Assembly: GCA_907164885.2 (NCBI GenBank)
Contig: OU015490.1
Location: forward strand, 224,435,054 to 224,499,053
Reading direction: 5' to 3'
Length of the DNA: 64,000 nt
DNA from: Dolomedes plantarius
Lineage: Eukaryota; Arthropoda; Arachnida; Araneae; Dolomedidae
Shown: one piece after another, positions 13,233 through 64,000 of the stretch
Layout: each line of letters opens with the position of its first letter
Position numbering within the stretch: the first letter of the stretch is position 1
Made by a program: the position numbers and the translations under genes
The notes under the pieces: generated by a model
Told to the model about the DNA's origin: nothing
Database searches by the model: none
Seen by the model: the letters and a program-made list of their open reading frames with translations, nothing else

Positions 13233-15091
13233 ATAAAAAAAATACCTCATAGTAGTAAAAATAATAAAAACCAAATAATAATTAAAGGATATTAGTCTTA
13301 AAATACAGTAACCCAAGTAAGTCTGTTACTGGGAATCCACTACCTCAATGGTTGCAAGTTTTATGACGTCAGTCATCTTGCGGTTACAAGTTCTTAACTT
13401 CCACTCTGACTAGCACCAGGCTTGGTGTTCTTTGGTTAAGTACTTTTAATCAAACTTGATTCATTTATTAATCAATTCTTCTGTTAATAATGGATTGTAC
13501 GGTGTCTGAGTGTGTTTATTTAATCGATCATACTCATAAGAAACAATCCATTGGTTTTTAGACAGTATTGACACCGCTGATAAAGAAATGCTGTCAAAAA
13601 CCTTATTCATACTTTTATATACTTGTTTGTTCCTCGCTGCAAGTAGCTTTAGAGCTATTACTGGTTTTCTCTTTCATCTTATTCTTATATATAATTCAGC
13701 GTTTAAAACTACATAATGTAGAAGATTTAGCGTGGTGTCTGTGCAAAAACAAAATAATACGTGATACAGAAGAAATATCCGATAGTTCCGGAAATCGACC
13801 TTCAAGTTCTAATCATGAAAGTAGTTATAATCAAGCATCTGATCCAACTTGGACTGTCTTTAATGCAAAGCTGTTAAAAGACCAAAAACCAATCACTCAC
13901 ATATGTGCTCTACCAATCACACCAGCTACTCCAACAGATCGTTCCATACAATTGACTTTCTAGACGTACTTTGAAAAATTGACTATATATGTGTGTGGAG
14001 TAGATTCAAAATGTGTTGCTCCATTAGATTTGGGTCTTTACCGTCCTGTGCAGCAACTTATCATGGCTCAACAGAATCTTCGAGATCGCTTTGTGCTACG
14101 ACCTGGAGAGTTACACATATGTATGGCCTTATTACGTGCTATTGGCACATTTATTGAGGCGCATTTTTATTTGCACATTTTGGGGGGCTCATCCTCTCTT
14201 TTCTAAGAATCACACACAGGTCCCAACCGCGAGCCAACCATCTTCTTCACAGGACGCGCTCTCTCCCTTTTGTGCTCTGTGATGACTCCGTTGTCCTTGA
14301 TTCTGCATCTGTCATCTAGACATTTTATTTATCTTCAATATGAGGTATTACAAAAGAAAATCGGCCGATAAATAACCGAAATAAAGTGGATTTTTTAATT
14401 CCATGGCGGCTATCTTGATGACGTCATTACTACTATACGCCACACACCAAAGAGTGACACCATGGAAATTATTCATCTACAGGTAGTTTCTGATGAAAAA
14501 AATATCCACCCATGTTCCCATCATTAATACCGCCACGGAGCTCATTTTTTCGACATATGCTCCCCTACTATAAATAAAATTTAGTAAATTAAAAATTTAA
14601 TCTACAAAAACTTGCATCTACGTATGCAGTTTGTAGTATTGATAATAAAATTAAGCTGAAGGAAAAGATGTATTTATAAAAAAAGAAAAAAATTCATAAA
14701 AAAAGTATTCATAAAAAAAATAGCTAAAATATGTAGCGGGAATCTACTGTACTTGAATATTCGCTTGAATATGCTTACTTGAAGCAAGAAAACGAAGGGT
14801 TACCATCAATCTGTCATGTACAGGAATTGCATCGCGTAATTTTGTGTCTTGCTTCACAATCTGGTGTTTTACCAAATTTAGCAGCAGTTCAAATTGCACT
14901 GCAGACATCTGAATAAAATTTTTGAACTGCTGTGCGTCTTCCAACCGCAACTCATTTACTAGTGTAGAACAAGCTCCTAATTCATTTCTTCTATCCACCC
15001 ATTTTCTCACCCAACACTCCTTTTTTTTCACTTTCCGCTTTTTCGCAATTTTATAGGCAATTACAAAAGCAAGGGCCTGACGCGAATCCAT
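8049..15091 (-). CDS. PIF/Harbinger transposase (HARBI1-like), three exons, intact
   Basis: Exons are 15091-14779, 9897-9782 and 8870-8049. Donors A|GTAAGC and AAG|GTATG and acceptors TTTTCAG keep phase (1, 0), giving 416 aa. Residues 1-104 are a helical N-terminal region (MDSRQALAFVIAYK, VHDRLMVTLRFLAS). Exon 2 supplies an HTH-like segment (TIGRIVPEVCQAIYD). Exon 3 is the DDE_Tnp_4 nuclease. The likely catalytic acids are D172 in AIDGKH, D262 in VADDAF and E299 in RIIENVFG; NGRISDGGVF and LAICALHNFLI are also conserved. It should excise and insert the element at TWA sites. Intron 1 spans 4.9 kb because another transposon sits in it. No stop or frameshift was found, so it may still be active if that intron is spliced. 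Confidence 0.85.
8990..9137. repeat. Long imperfect palindrome in MADF intron 2
   Basis: The left arm contains CCAGAAAATGAGAAATATTT and a run to CCAATTTTTA. The right arm returns with AAAAATTGGAGAAAAAATAT and on to TTTTCTGGTAC. The arms are about 70 bp with a few mismatches and almost no loop (centre near 9064). It looks like a foldback MITE or a snap-back duplication. Confidence 0.75.
9963..10032. repeat. Possible pogo/Tigger-type terminal fragment
   Basis: The segment AGAGTCCCGGTAATCGGAAC and the following CCGATGG, CCGGACA and CCGGTTAATCCGAACGGG resemble the ends of pogo/Tigger elements (TAGAGTCTCGxTTATCCGAAC). Only one end is seen. It sits next to the outer end of the long-TIR element. 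Confidence 0.4.
10036..10347 (+). repeat. Left terminal inverted repeat of the nested element
   Basis: It matches 14252-14570 in inverse orientation over about 300 bp with small differences. The outermost part (10046-10065) has diverged by a short indel relative to the right copy. Confidence 0.85.
10866..11194. mobile_element. hAT-like MITE inside the nested element
   Basis: It starts CAGGGATGGGCA and ends TGCTCACCCCTG, the classic hAT end form. The 8 bp outside are CGCTAGAA (10858-10865) and CCCTAGAG (11195-11202), a decayed 8-bp target duplication (5 of 8 match). There is no ORF, so it is non-autonomous. Confidence 0.7.
11553..14160 (+). pseudogene. Protein of the long-TIR element, unnamed family, broken
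   Basis: Collinear pieces lie at 11553-12050, 12170-12691, 12654-12938, 12959-13156, 13690-13963 and 13979-14160. The first has CILC followed about 100 residues later by WHLTCYKKCTYKGN, and near 12130 YHKECC, so paired Cys-x2-Cys and His-x3-Cys motifs suggest zinc binding. The middle part has ALSQTLMYECQTERQ, LQVAVGLTIHSKTRRK and ADHLDFLGDTPDGLGT. The last part has PTWTVFNAKLL, LDLGLYRPVQQL and LRPGELHICMALLRAIGTFIE. I recall this motif order from uncharacterised cnidarian, fish and arthropod proteins, but no enzymatic role is known to me. Stops, shifts and a (TA)n tract near 13168 break it. Position inside long inverted repeats implies a transposon protein, possibly a transposase. Confidence 0.65.
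13168..13226. repeat. (TA)n microsatellite inside the element ORF
   Basis: About 29 TA units sit within the broken ORF of the nested element. The bases from 13230 to about 13690 that follow do not read as part of the protein family. Confidence 0.95.
14252..14570 (-). repeat. Right terminal inverted repeat of the nested element
   Basis: Inverse match to 10036-10347. Its outer end TCCCCTACTA is the complement of the left end, and it reaches inward to the CTCTCTCCCTTTTGTGCTC block. Confidence 0.85.
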
Positions 15092-15479
15092 TTTGAAAGA
15101 AGAAAAACAAACAAACTGCGATCAAATCACAGAACTGACTGCGAGTTCACTCTCAAGTCGACACGAAATGTTTCCGCTCTCGAGACTGCAGTGACCATCG
15201 AGTCTCACGAACCTGTCTCGAGAGCGTGAGTGATCTCAAATGGACAACCCCCTGAGATTAATCTCGAGACTTTCTCTCGAGATTTTCTCTCAAGTGGACA
15301 CTTAGCTTTAGAGTGGTTTTTTTTTTTATCTCGCTACTATGATTTCTGGACTGAAAGTTTTGGAGGATATCATAGACTTTATCAATTATACTGGGTCCCG
15401 AGTTTGCTGCTAAATTTTCCTGAAATGATTCTTGTATTTAATTAGATCAATAATGTAATGGGGTAGTTTGTGATAAAAG

Positions 15480-15740
15480 TGTTGGGGAGAGTGGACCTTA
15501 GCAGATTCCAACGCACTTTGAATGGTATTAGTGAGAGATAACAGCAACAGCTATGTCATCAGGACTGTTAATATCATTAAAGGGTGGGTGGGGGAGTTGT
15601 TTACAAATTTAGTGAAGGACTGTCAGTTAGTATGGAAAGGGGGAATGATAGACGGGAGCAGGGGGTTGTAGTTAACTTTTAATTTAACATGTAAATGGTC
15701 AGAGGATAAATCGTTAATATTATTAATCTCATACGGGTAG
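15480..15740 (-). pseudogene. Jockey-like endonuclease remnant
   Basis: The minus strand reads YPYEINNINDLSSDHLHVKLK and then a degenerate linker with SALESAKVHS. DLSSDHLPV is the usual end of the endonuclease domain in jockey ORF2. Stops interrupt it and no RT part is visible. Confidence 0.5.
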
Positions 15741-17350
15741 TTAATATTGTTTAAATGTTTTGAGTAAAAAGCACGAATTGCTACGACTCGTCGCTAATTC
15801 TTTGCTGAAACTTGAGTAAAAATGGTTGCCAACATCTGTTATTAATTGTGTGATCTACCTCATCAAACTGATATACATGATAGCAAAACCTCTTCCAAGC
15901 AGCAGAAAGCCAAATTTTCCTCGAGGCAATTTATATCTCTGGAGTTAAAGCTTGGTAAATAATGAAGACCACATACGCTTGTTTTACAGCCGATACTTCA
16001 AATGTATACCTTATTTCAGTAAATTACTGTATTTTAGCGTAACATCATTGCAGGTAAAGCAATCTACGAAACAGTTTCAATAGTTTACATCCTGTAAGTG
16101 AGATGCTTTGATCAATGTAGGATGGGGGGGGGGGGGTCGCTTGGTTATTAAAGCTCTCTCCTCGAGGTGAGGAAATTCGGGTTCAAATTTCGATCCTGTT
16201 GTAAGTTGTTTCAGATTGGCTTCGGTTGTTATACTTTGAGCATCTCATTGATATAAATCGAATGCATTTTTCTTGATTCTTCATATCGTCTAGTTATAAA
16301 TATAAGTGGCTGTTCACATAACAGTGTTCGTGAACAGTTTTGAAAATTGTTTAATAACAGAGCTCATCAGCTTCGTTAAGGATGATATCATTGCATCGAG
16401 GTCTGTGATCAAGTCAAAGTCATGTTGACAGAGTACCTGGGGGGGGGGGGGGGGTCGAAGGCCCCCGCTTTACCTCCGACCGCAAGATGTTATGATCGTA
16501 GTATGTTTCTTCTATTGGACACTTTGCTTTCCATGTTGAACAGCTCTATGAACAGTTGATTATTTTTTCAATGTTGTTATTGACGCAAGTAACAGGACGT
16601 AGGTAATATGGAGTAGAATGAGTCTAAAAAGTGCGGATTTCTTTTTTCAAGTCAAAACTAATCATTCTTATTTAACTATGCAAGCACCATTTTTGCAACT
16701 CTAAAGATTAACACGCACCATGAGAGATTTATCTGGAATATGAAGTCTAATTGGGTTTACATTTCATGCAAAGTAATATCAAACATATTTATCAAGTCAT
16801 CTACTAGACTAGGCGATACTTCTATGGATTTTGTTGGGTTTTACTTTTGGGGCAACAACGGTTTATTTTATTATTAATTCGTTCTTTTATTTATTTTCCA
16901 TAGAAATCAATGTCATCAGAAGTGAAACCCCAATTCCTTTTATAATATATGTTTACGCTATGATTTTTTCCTATAAACAGCGAAATGTCTCTATTGTCCA
17001 GCGAAATGTTGTAATAATTGTTCCAACTTCGTAACTTTATGTATAATTTATTTTTCACTTTAAATTATTCATTCATTATACATAGAGATATACTTATGCC
17101 CACCCATATATGTGTATGTGGGTGTGTATGTTTGCATATATGTGTATATATGTGCTTGCATATTTGTGTCTATGTATGTATGTATATACAACATGTAGCA
17201 GAGGAATCAATTCATTAGTGACGGACGTAAAAACAGACATTTATTACAAAATGGATAACATAAAGCACACAGAATTTGCACAGAAGTGTAACATGTTAAC
17301 AGAACAGTGAAAACACAGAGAAGAGCACTGATATCGTCATAAATCTTCTT
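15741..17350. other. Sequence downstream of the MMP gene
   Basis: No supported gene. There are poly-G runs at about 16126-16137 and 16440-16454, the latter beside a C-rich segment. A GGTTCAAATTTCGA stretch near 16171-16195 resembles a tRNA B box, perhaps a decayed SINE. Part may be 3' untranslated sequence of the MMP. Confidence 0.35.
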
Positions 17351-17356
17351 TTTATT
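17351..17356 (-). terminator. Candidate MMP polyadenylation signal
   Basis: AATAAA on the minus strand, about 790 bases past the MMP stop codon. Other AATAAA matches lie nearby in this AT-rich region, so the choice is tentative. Confidence 0.3.
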
Positions 17357-17580
17357 TGGAATTTGACAGAAGACGGCAAAAATTTAGGCCGCTGTTTCGT
17401 TTTTGTTTTATAGCTAATTGACATGAAAGGAAAATATATTAGTCGTGGAGCTAAAAGTTCAAAGGTCCGTCTAACAAATGTTGAACAGTTTATTGCACAA
17501 TTAAGTTGAGGTATGAAGGCTTTGAAATAAATTTAGGATACTTTGGTAATCTAGCTGAAGATATTTAAGGCATTACAAAT

Positions 17581-17583
<3 letters not shown>

Positions 17584-17626
<43 letters not shown>
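17584..17626. repeat. (TA)n microsatellite
   Basis: About 21 TA units, followed by a short GAGAGA tract near 17654. Confidence 0.95.
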
Positions 17627-17630
<4 letters not shown>

Positions 17631-18139
17631 TTATTATGTCTTAAATATGTGTGAGCGAGAGAGAGAAAACGTGTCAAATATATCATCTTAAGTTTAAAAC
17701 TCATTTACCGACATAAAAATCAAAACCAAAAGTAGAATTAGGAAAGTGTGGCTGAAATTTAAAGGCCAAATCCTTGATACTTTCGTAGCTACCTTCTCTC
17801 TGTTTAAAACTTCCTCTTCTCTTGTTAACACTCTCTCTTACAAGCAGTAAGTGCCAGAATGAGGATATGATAATAGGAAAAATTCATTCCATTTGTCAAT
17901 ATAACAGCACTAGAGTCAAGAAGTATGCATTTTCAACTGTGACCTGCGAGGCGACAATATCTTACTTTCAGGAATGAGAAATGTTTGCTAAATCTTCATA
18001 CAACAAAGAATGCATTCACTCGTGAGTATAGCTAAAATCTTCAAATTCGGTTCTTGAGAGTACTGAAAACTACCGCAAAGCATTTCTATAGACTTTTCTT
18101 GCTACATAATGAGCTGGAAATTAGATTGACCTTTCCTAA

Positions 18140-60966
<42,827 letters not shown>

Positions 60967-61018
60967 TTTCTGCTTGATTGGTTTGAACCGTAAAAGAACC
61001 TCAGCGATAATTCCCGCC

Positions 61019-61024
61019 TTTATA
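61019..61024 (-). promoter_or_regulatory. TATA box of the MMP gene
   Basis: TATAAA on the minus strand, followed by a GC-rich GGCGGG, 53 bases before the exon 1 ATG. Transcription would start near 60990, giving a very short leader. Confidence 0.6.
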
Positions 61025-61043
61025 ATACCCTCGCCCAAGCGCA

Positions 61044-61050
61044 TGAGTCA
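61044..61050 (-). promoter_or_regulatory. AP-1 (Jun/Fos) site of the MMP gene
   Basis: TGACTCA on the minus strand, an exact AP-1 consensus, 19 bases upstream of the TATA box. Proximal AP-1 plus TATA is established for vertebrate inducible MMPs, and Drosophila Mmp1 responds to JNK/AP-1. Use here is inferred. Confidence 0.6.
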
Positions 61051-61615
61051 CGTCGAGAGTACAAAAGTCATAGCGGGGGTTTTATTTCACAATTTTTTTT
61101 CAGGTAAAGCGCTGGTTTAAAACCGGATAACGGGAGCAGTCACCTTTCAAACAAACACGTGCGAGGAGCTCAACGAAAAACAAAAATCGTTTGCGGTTTC
61201 CGAGCTCTTGCATCCCGTTCGTTTTTCTCGAGAACCCGTTCTCGTCATGTGATGACGCTTTTAATTCGTGCGGCAGACGAAAGGGAGCCCGAGAGCTCGA
61301 CTTAGAAAAAAGAAAGAATGAAATAATGCGATTATCAATTATAGCAATTTATTTATTAGTCGTACGGGATTCTTCGTTACTAACTGTGGAGTATTTAAAG
61401 AAAGGACATTTCTCGACGCCGAGCTCTGATCATGAAGAAAGATTAGGAGTACTGGTGAAATACGAGATTTTCTTTTATATCTCCATTGTTTAAGGTGATC
61501 AAACGAAGCTTTACTATACCGTAACAACTGCACATAAACAAAAATATTAACGGAGCCAGAGAAGCAAAATTAAAAAAGAAAAATTATACTATATCCCACT
61601 GTTTTTTTTTTCAAA
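61051..61615. other. Upstream region of the MMP gene
   Basis: Bases 61130-61300 are richer in CG than their surroundings, with repeated GAGCTC and CTCGAG-like motifs. No gene is supported. Confidence 0.4.
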
Positions 61616-61800
61616 TCTATATATATAAAACAGTTCCGTAACTGACTGACTGACTAAATGACAGATAACGCACAGACCAAACCGGAGGACCTAAAGGGCT
61701 GAAATTTTGCATGGCGATTTTTCTTATTAGTGTAAGAGTGCACTAAGAAATATTTTTGAAAAATTCTTCGTTGATTTTTTAAAATTAATTTTTTAAGCTG
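61616..61800 (+). mobile_element. Helitron 5' end
   Basis: TCTATATATATAAAAC is identical to the start of the Helitron at 39707, again preceded by A. It is followed by (TGAC)n and a GGAGGACCTAAAGGGC block. The 3' hairpin end was not found before the Tc1 at 62268, so the extent is unknown. Confidence 0.55.
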
Positions 61801-62267
61801 TTTTTGTAACATTCTTGAAAGTTTGCATTAAAAATAATAATCTGAGGGTTATAAAATTTATATCACGAGAAAGATCATAAAAATACCTTTAAAATGAAAT
61901 ATTTTTGAATCTTTACGTCTCTCTGATTTTTGGGAAATTTTTAAAGACAAATTTTTAGAATTAAATTTATTAAATGCTGATCACGTGGTTTCTTTTCTTT
62001 TTCTGATACTTCAAATTAATTTTGCGTCACGTGCATAACAACGAAATAAATTGACAAAAATTATTAAAATACGGTAGAATATAAAATTCAACGCCTAGAC
62101 TAATTGAGATGGAAGCTTTTTAAGAATTTAATTCAAATTAGTATGCTGTATGTATGCTGTATTAAACATACAAATTAATTGCATACATTGACCGTTGTAT
62201 TTAATTTGAATATTTTCTTCTACATTATTTTGTCCATAAAAGCATGTGTTACGATTTTTTTAATATA

Positions 62268-63786
62268 CACTGGTGTAAGAAATTTAGAGAATTTGTAGAC
62301 TTGGTCGATTATCTCTAGAACTACTGTACCGATTTTAATGAAATTTGATATGTACATACATTGATACAATACAAAACAAATAACCATTCAATAATTGTAA
62401 TGCACACGCATGATCGTGCGTAACACTCGTTGGAGTCGGAAGGTATGAAACAGCAGTTGCAGAATAAACAAAAAAAATGGGTTAATTCTTGGTGTTATTT
62501 TGCAGCAATCGGTTAATTTCAAATTGTAACAGTAAAAATGAGTAACCACCAACGTTTAGATGATGGAAGGAAGTGGAGAATTGTGGGGAGGCTAGAAGCA
62601 GGCCAATCTCAAGCCCAAATTTGTAGAGAGTTCAATTTAACGCCCAGCGTCGTGTGTAAATTATGGAAACAGTTCCAGGATACCGCATCCATCGAGAGAA
62701 AGCCTGGGCAAGGTCGTCCAAGAGCCACGACGGCCAGAGAAGATCGCCATTTGTCGATTATACCGAGGCGTAACAGGAGTGCTACAGCTTCTCAGCTCTC
62801 TCGTGACTTGTATGCAGCCACAGGAACCCGTGTATCAAGGGTGACTGTTTCCAAAAGACTTCATGAGAGAGGGTTGTTTGCAAGAAGACCTGCTGTTTGC
62901 GTCCCGCTCATTTCTACGAACAGGAGAATCCGTTTATCATGGTTCAGAAAGCATAGAGATTGGAGTATGGATCAATGGGCGACCGTTCTCTTCACTGATG
63001 AGTCCTGGTTCAGCCTAAACACCGATTCTCATCGTACGTTCATATGAAGAGAACCAGGGACCCGCTACCTACCCTCCAATGTCCGCAAAATTGACCATTA
63101 TGGCGGAGGAGGTTTAATGGTCTGGGAAGGCATCATTTTGGATGGCCGCACACCTCTCCATGTCTTTGAAAGAGGCACTGTGACTGGTGTGAGGTATTGA
63201 GGTATAGGGATGAGGTCTTGGAGCCCTATGTTCGCCTTTTCAGGGGTGCAGTTGGCCCTGAGTTCATTTTAATGGACGAGAGCTCTTCTGGTCGACGAAT
63301 TTCTAGAGAGTGAGGATATTCGCCGGATGGATTGGCCAGCCAGATCTCCACACCTTAACCCTATAGAGCATGTCTGGGACACTCTGCGGAGGGCAATTGC
63401 AACTCGCAACCCCCCTCCGAGAACCATTCAGGGAATGAAAACAGCGTTTCTCAACGAGTGGGACCAATTGCCACAGGAAATGATAAACTGTCTTATTTCA
63501 AGTATGAAATCACGCTGCGAGACCTGTATATTTGTAATAGGGGACCATACCCCCTATTAAGCCATCTATTAACCAATTTTTTTAGTTTATTCTGCAACCG
63601 CTGTTTCATACATTCCGACTTCAACAAGTGTTACGCACGATCATACGTGTGTATTACAATTATTGAATGGTTATTTATTTTGTATTGTATCAATGTATGT
63701 ACATATGAAATTTCATTAAAATCGGTACAGTAGTTCTAGAGATAATCGACCAAGTCTGCAAATTCTCTTAATTTCTTACACCAGTG
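62268..63786. mobile_element. Tc1-like transposon with ~200-bp terminal inverted repeats
   Basis: The ends CACTGGTGTAAGAAATTTAG and its inverse are flanked by TA on both sides. Inverted homology runs about 200 bp (TCGATTATCTCTAGAACTAC, ATTGAATGGTTATTTATTTT, GCATGATCGTGCGTAACAC types). It contains one broken transposase. Confidence 0.9.
62538..63560 (+). pseudogene. Tc1-like transposase, broken
   Basis: Open from ATG 62538 (MSNHQRLDDGRKWRIVGRLE) through two HTH motifs and FTDESWFSLNTDSHRTFI, then TGA at 63045 where Trp is expected. YGGGGLMVWEGI follows in frame. An 8-bp tandem duplication (TGAGGTAT) near 63192 shifts the frame. A deletion near 63278 removes the D-N-A-R-P-H motif with the second catalytic Asp. 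The last part LNPIEHVWDTLRRAI is in 63327-63560. It cannot encode an active enzyme. Confidence 0.88.
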
Positions 63787-63792
63787 TATATA

Positions 63793-64000
63793 CAGTGGCT
63801 CCCAAAAGTGTTCGTACACTTACGATTTTCTATGAAATAGGGGTCTATCCATTAATTAAAATGAATATTTCAGAATGGGTATTTAATAATAAGATCTATA
63901 ATCTAATCTTAACAAAACTACATGAAATATTTTGAAAACATAGTAAAACCTTACTTTTAAGAAACCAGTAATCAAAAAGTAACAAAAACTTTATCTCCCA
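63793..64000 (+). mobile_element. End of another Tc1-like element, cut by the window
   Basis: After TA the sequence begins CAGTGGCTCCCAAAAGTGTT, a terminal repeat form common to Tc1-like elements. It starts only 6 bases after the previous element. The rest lies outside the window. Confidence 0.65.

Larger units (their letters stand above)
10036..14570. mobile_element. Nested DNA transposon with ~310-bp terminal inverted repeats, unknown family
   Basis: The two ends begin TAGTAGGGGA and are followed by about 300 bp of near-identical inverted sequence (10036-10347 against 14252-14570), including CGTGGCGGTATTAATG, GACGTCATCAAGATGG and TCGGCCGATTTTCTTTTG. TAA lies directly outside both ends (10033-10035 and 14571-14573), consistent with a 3-bp duplication. 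Inside is one plus-strand gene remnant (11553-14160). The element lies in intron 1 of the Harbinger transposase and so arrived later. I recognise the protein family as a recurring uncharacterised one in animal genomes but cannot name its superfamily. Confidence 0.8.
6732..15307. mobile_element. PIF/Harbinger DNA transposon, two genes, with a nested insertion
   Basis: The left end AGCTAAGTGTGCACTTG (from 6732) is inverted at the right end, CAAGTGGACACTTAGCT (ending 15307). Both are flanked by TTA (6729-6731 and 15308-15310), the 3-bp target duplication of this superfamily. Subterminal regions on both sides carry many TCTCGAGA-type motifs (6760-6900 and 15165-15300), likely transposase binding sites. 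The element encodes a DDE transposase (minus strand) and a MADF-type DNA-binding protein (plus strand), the usual two-protein set. About 4.5 kb of its length is a second transposon (10036-14570) sitting in an intron. Without that, the element would be about 4 kb, normal for an autonomous Harbinger. Confidence 0.9.

Noticed and set aside
60967..61044. In-frame upstream ATG for the MMP (MRLGEGIIKAG)
   Set aside because: It lies above the TATA box and would put 26 polar residues in front of the signal peptide.

Overview
The window looks like nuclear DNA of an arthropod, most likely an arachnid such as a spider (inference). It is AT-rich, has GT-AG introns up to 14 kb, and is crowded with (TA)n tracts, tRNA-derived SINEs and Tc1, IS630-like, hAT, PIF/Harbinger, Helitron and LINE elements. 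The species call rests on overall texture only.

One host gene dominates. A nine-exon matrix metalloproteinase (MMP) lies on the minus strand from 60966 down to 18140. All splice sites are GT-AG, all phases match, and the joined CDS is 1743 nt (580 aa). In order it encodes a signal peptide, a propeptide with the PRCGVPDV cysteine switch, an RQKR furin site, a catalytic domain with HEIGHSLGLAH and a Met-turn, a long acidic hinge, and a four-blade hemopexin domain that ends in its closing cysteine. There is no membrane or GPI tail, so it is predicted to be a secreted, furin-activated MMP. Just upstream are a TATAAA box and a perfect AP-1 site, the layout known from inducible vertebrate MMP promoters.

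Bases 1-18139 lie downstream of the gene and are almost all mobile DNA. They hold two hAT transposase fragments, jockey-type LINE pieces, and an 8.6-kb PIF/Harbinger transposon (6732-15307) with a TTA target duplication. The Harbinger transposase gene is intact across three exons on the minus strand. Its MADF-type partner gene runs on the plus strand, with transposase exon 3 inside one of its introns. Inside transposase intron 1 sits a second element (10036-14570) with inverted repeats of about 310 bp. It carries the remains of a zinc-finger-like protein family that I cannot assign to a named superfamily, and a hAT MITE is nested inside it. This is the best candidate for something poorly described.

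The MMP introns carry the rest. Intron 8 has a 32-bp perfect palindrome. Intron 7 has an IS630-like foldback, and intron 6 a TATA-flanked MITE. Intron 5 has a LINE with an RNase H domain, SINEs and an IS630-like element. Introns 4 and 3 have a Tc1 element, a TTAA-flanked MITE with a SINE inside it, a Helitron and a foldback copy. Intron 1 has two Tc1 elements, several SINEs, a foldback pair and large TA tracts. Upstream of the gene (61-64 kb) are a Helitron 5' end, a Tc1 with 200-bp inverted repeats, and the first end of another Tc1. Apart from the MMP, the only plausibly functional ORFs are the Harbinger transposase and perhaps a slightly shortened Tc1 transposase at 55541-56521.
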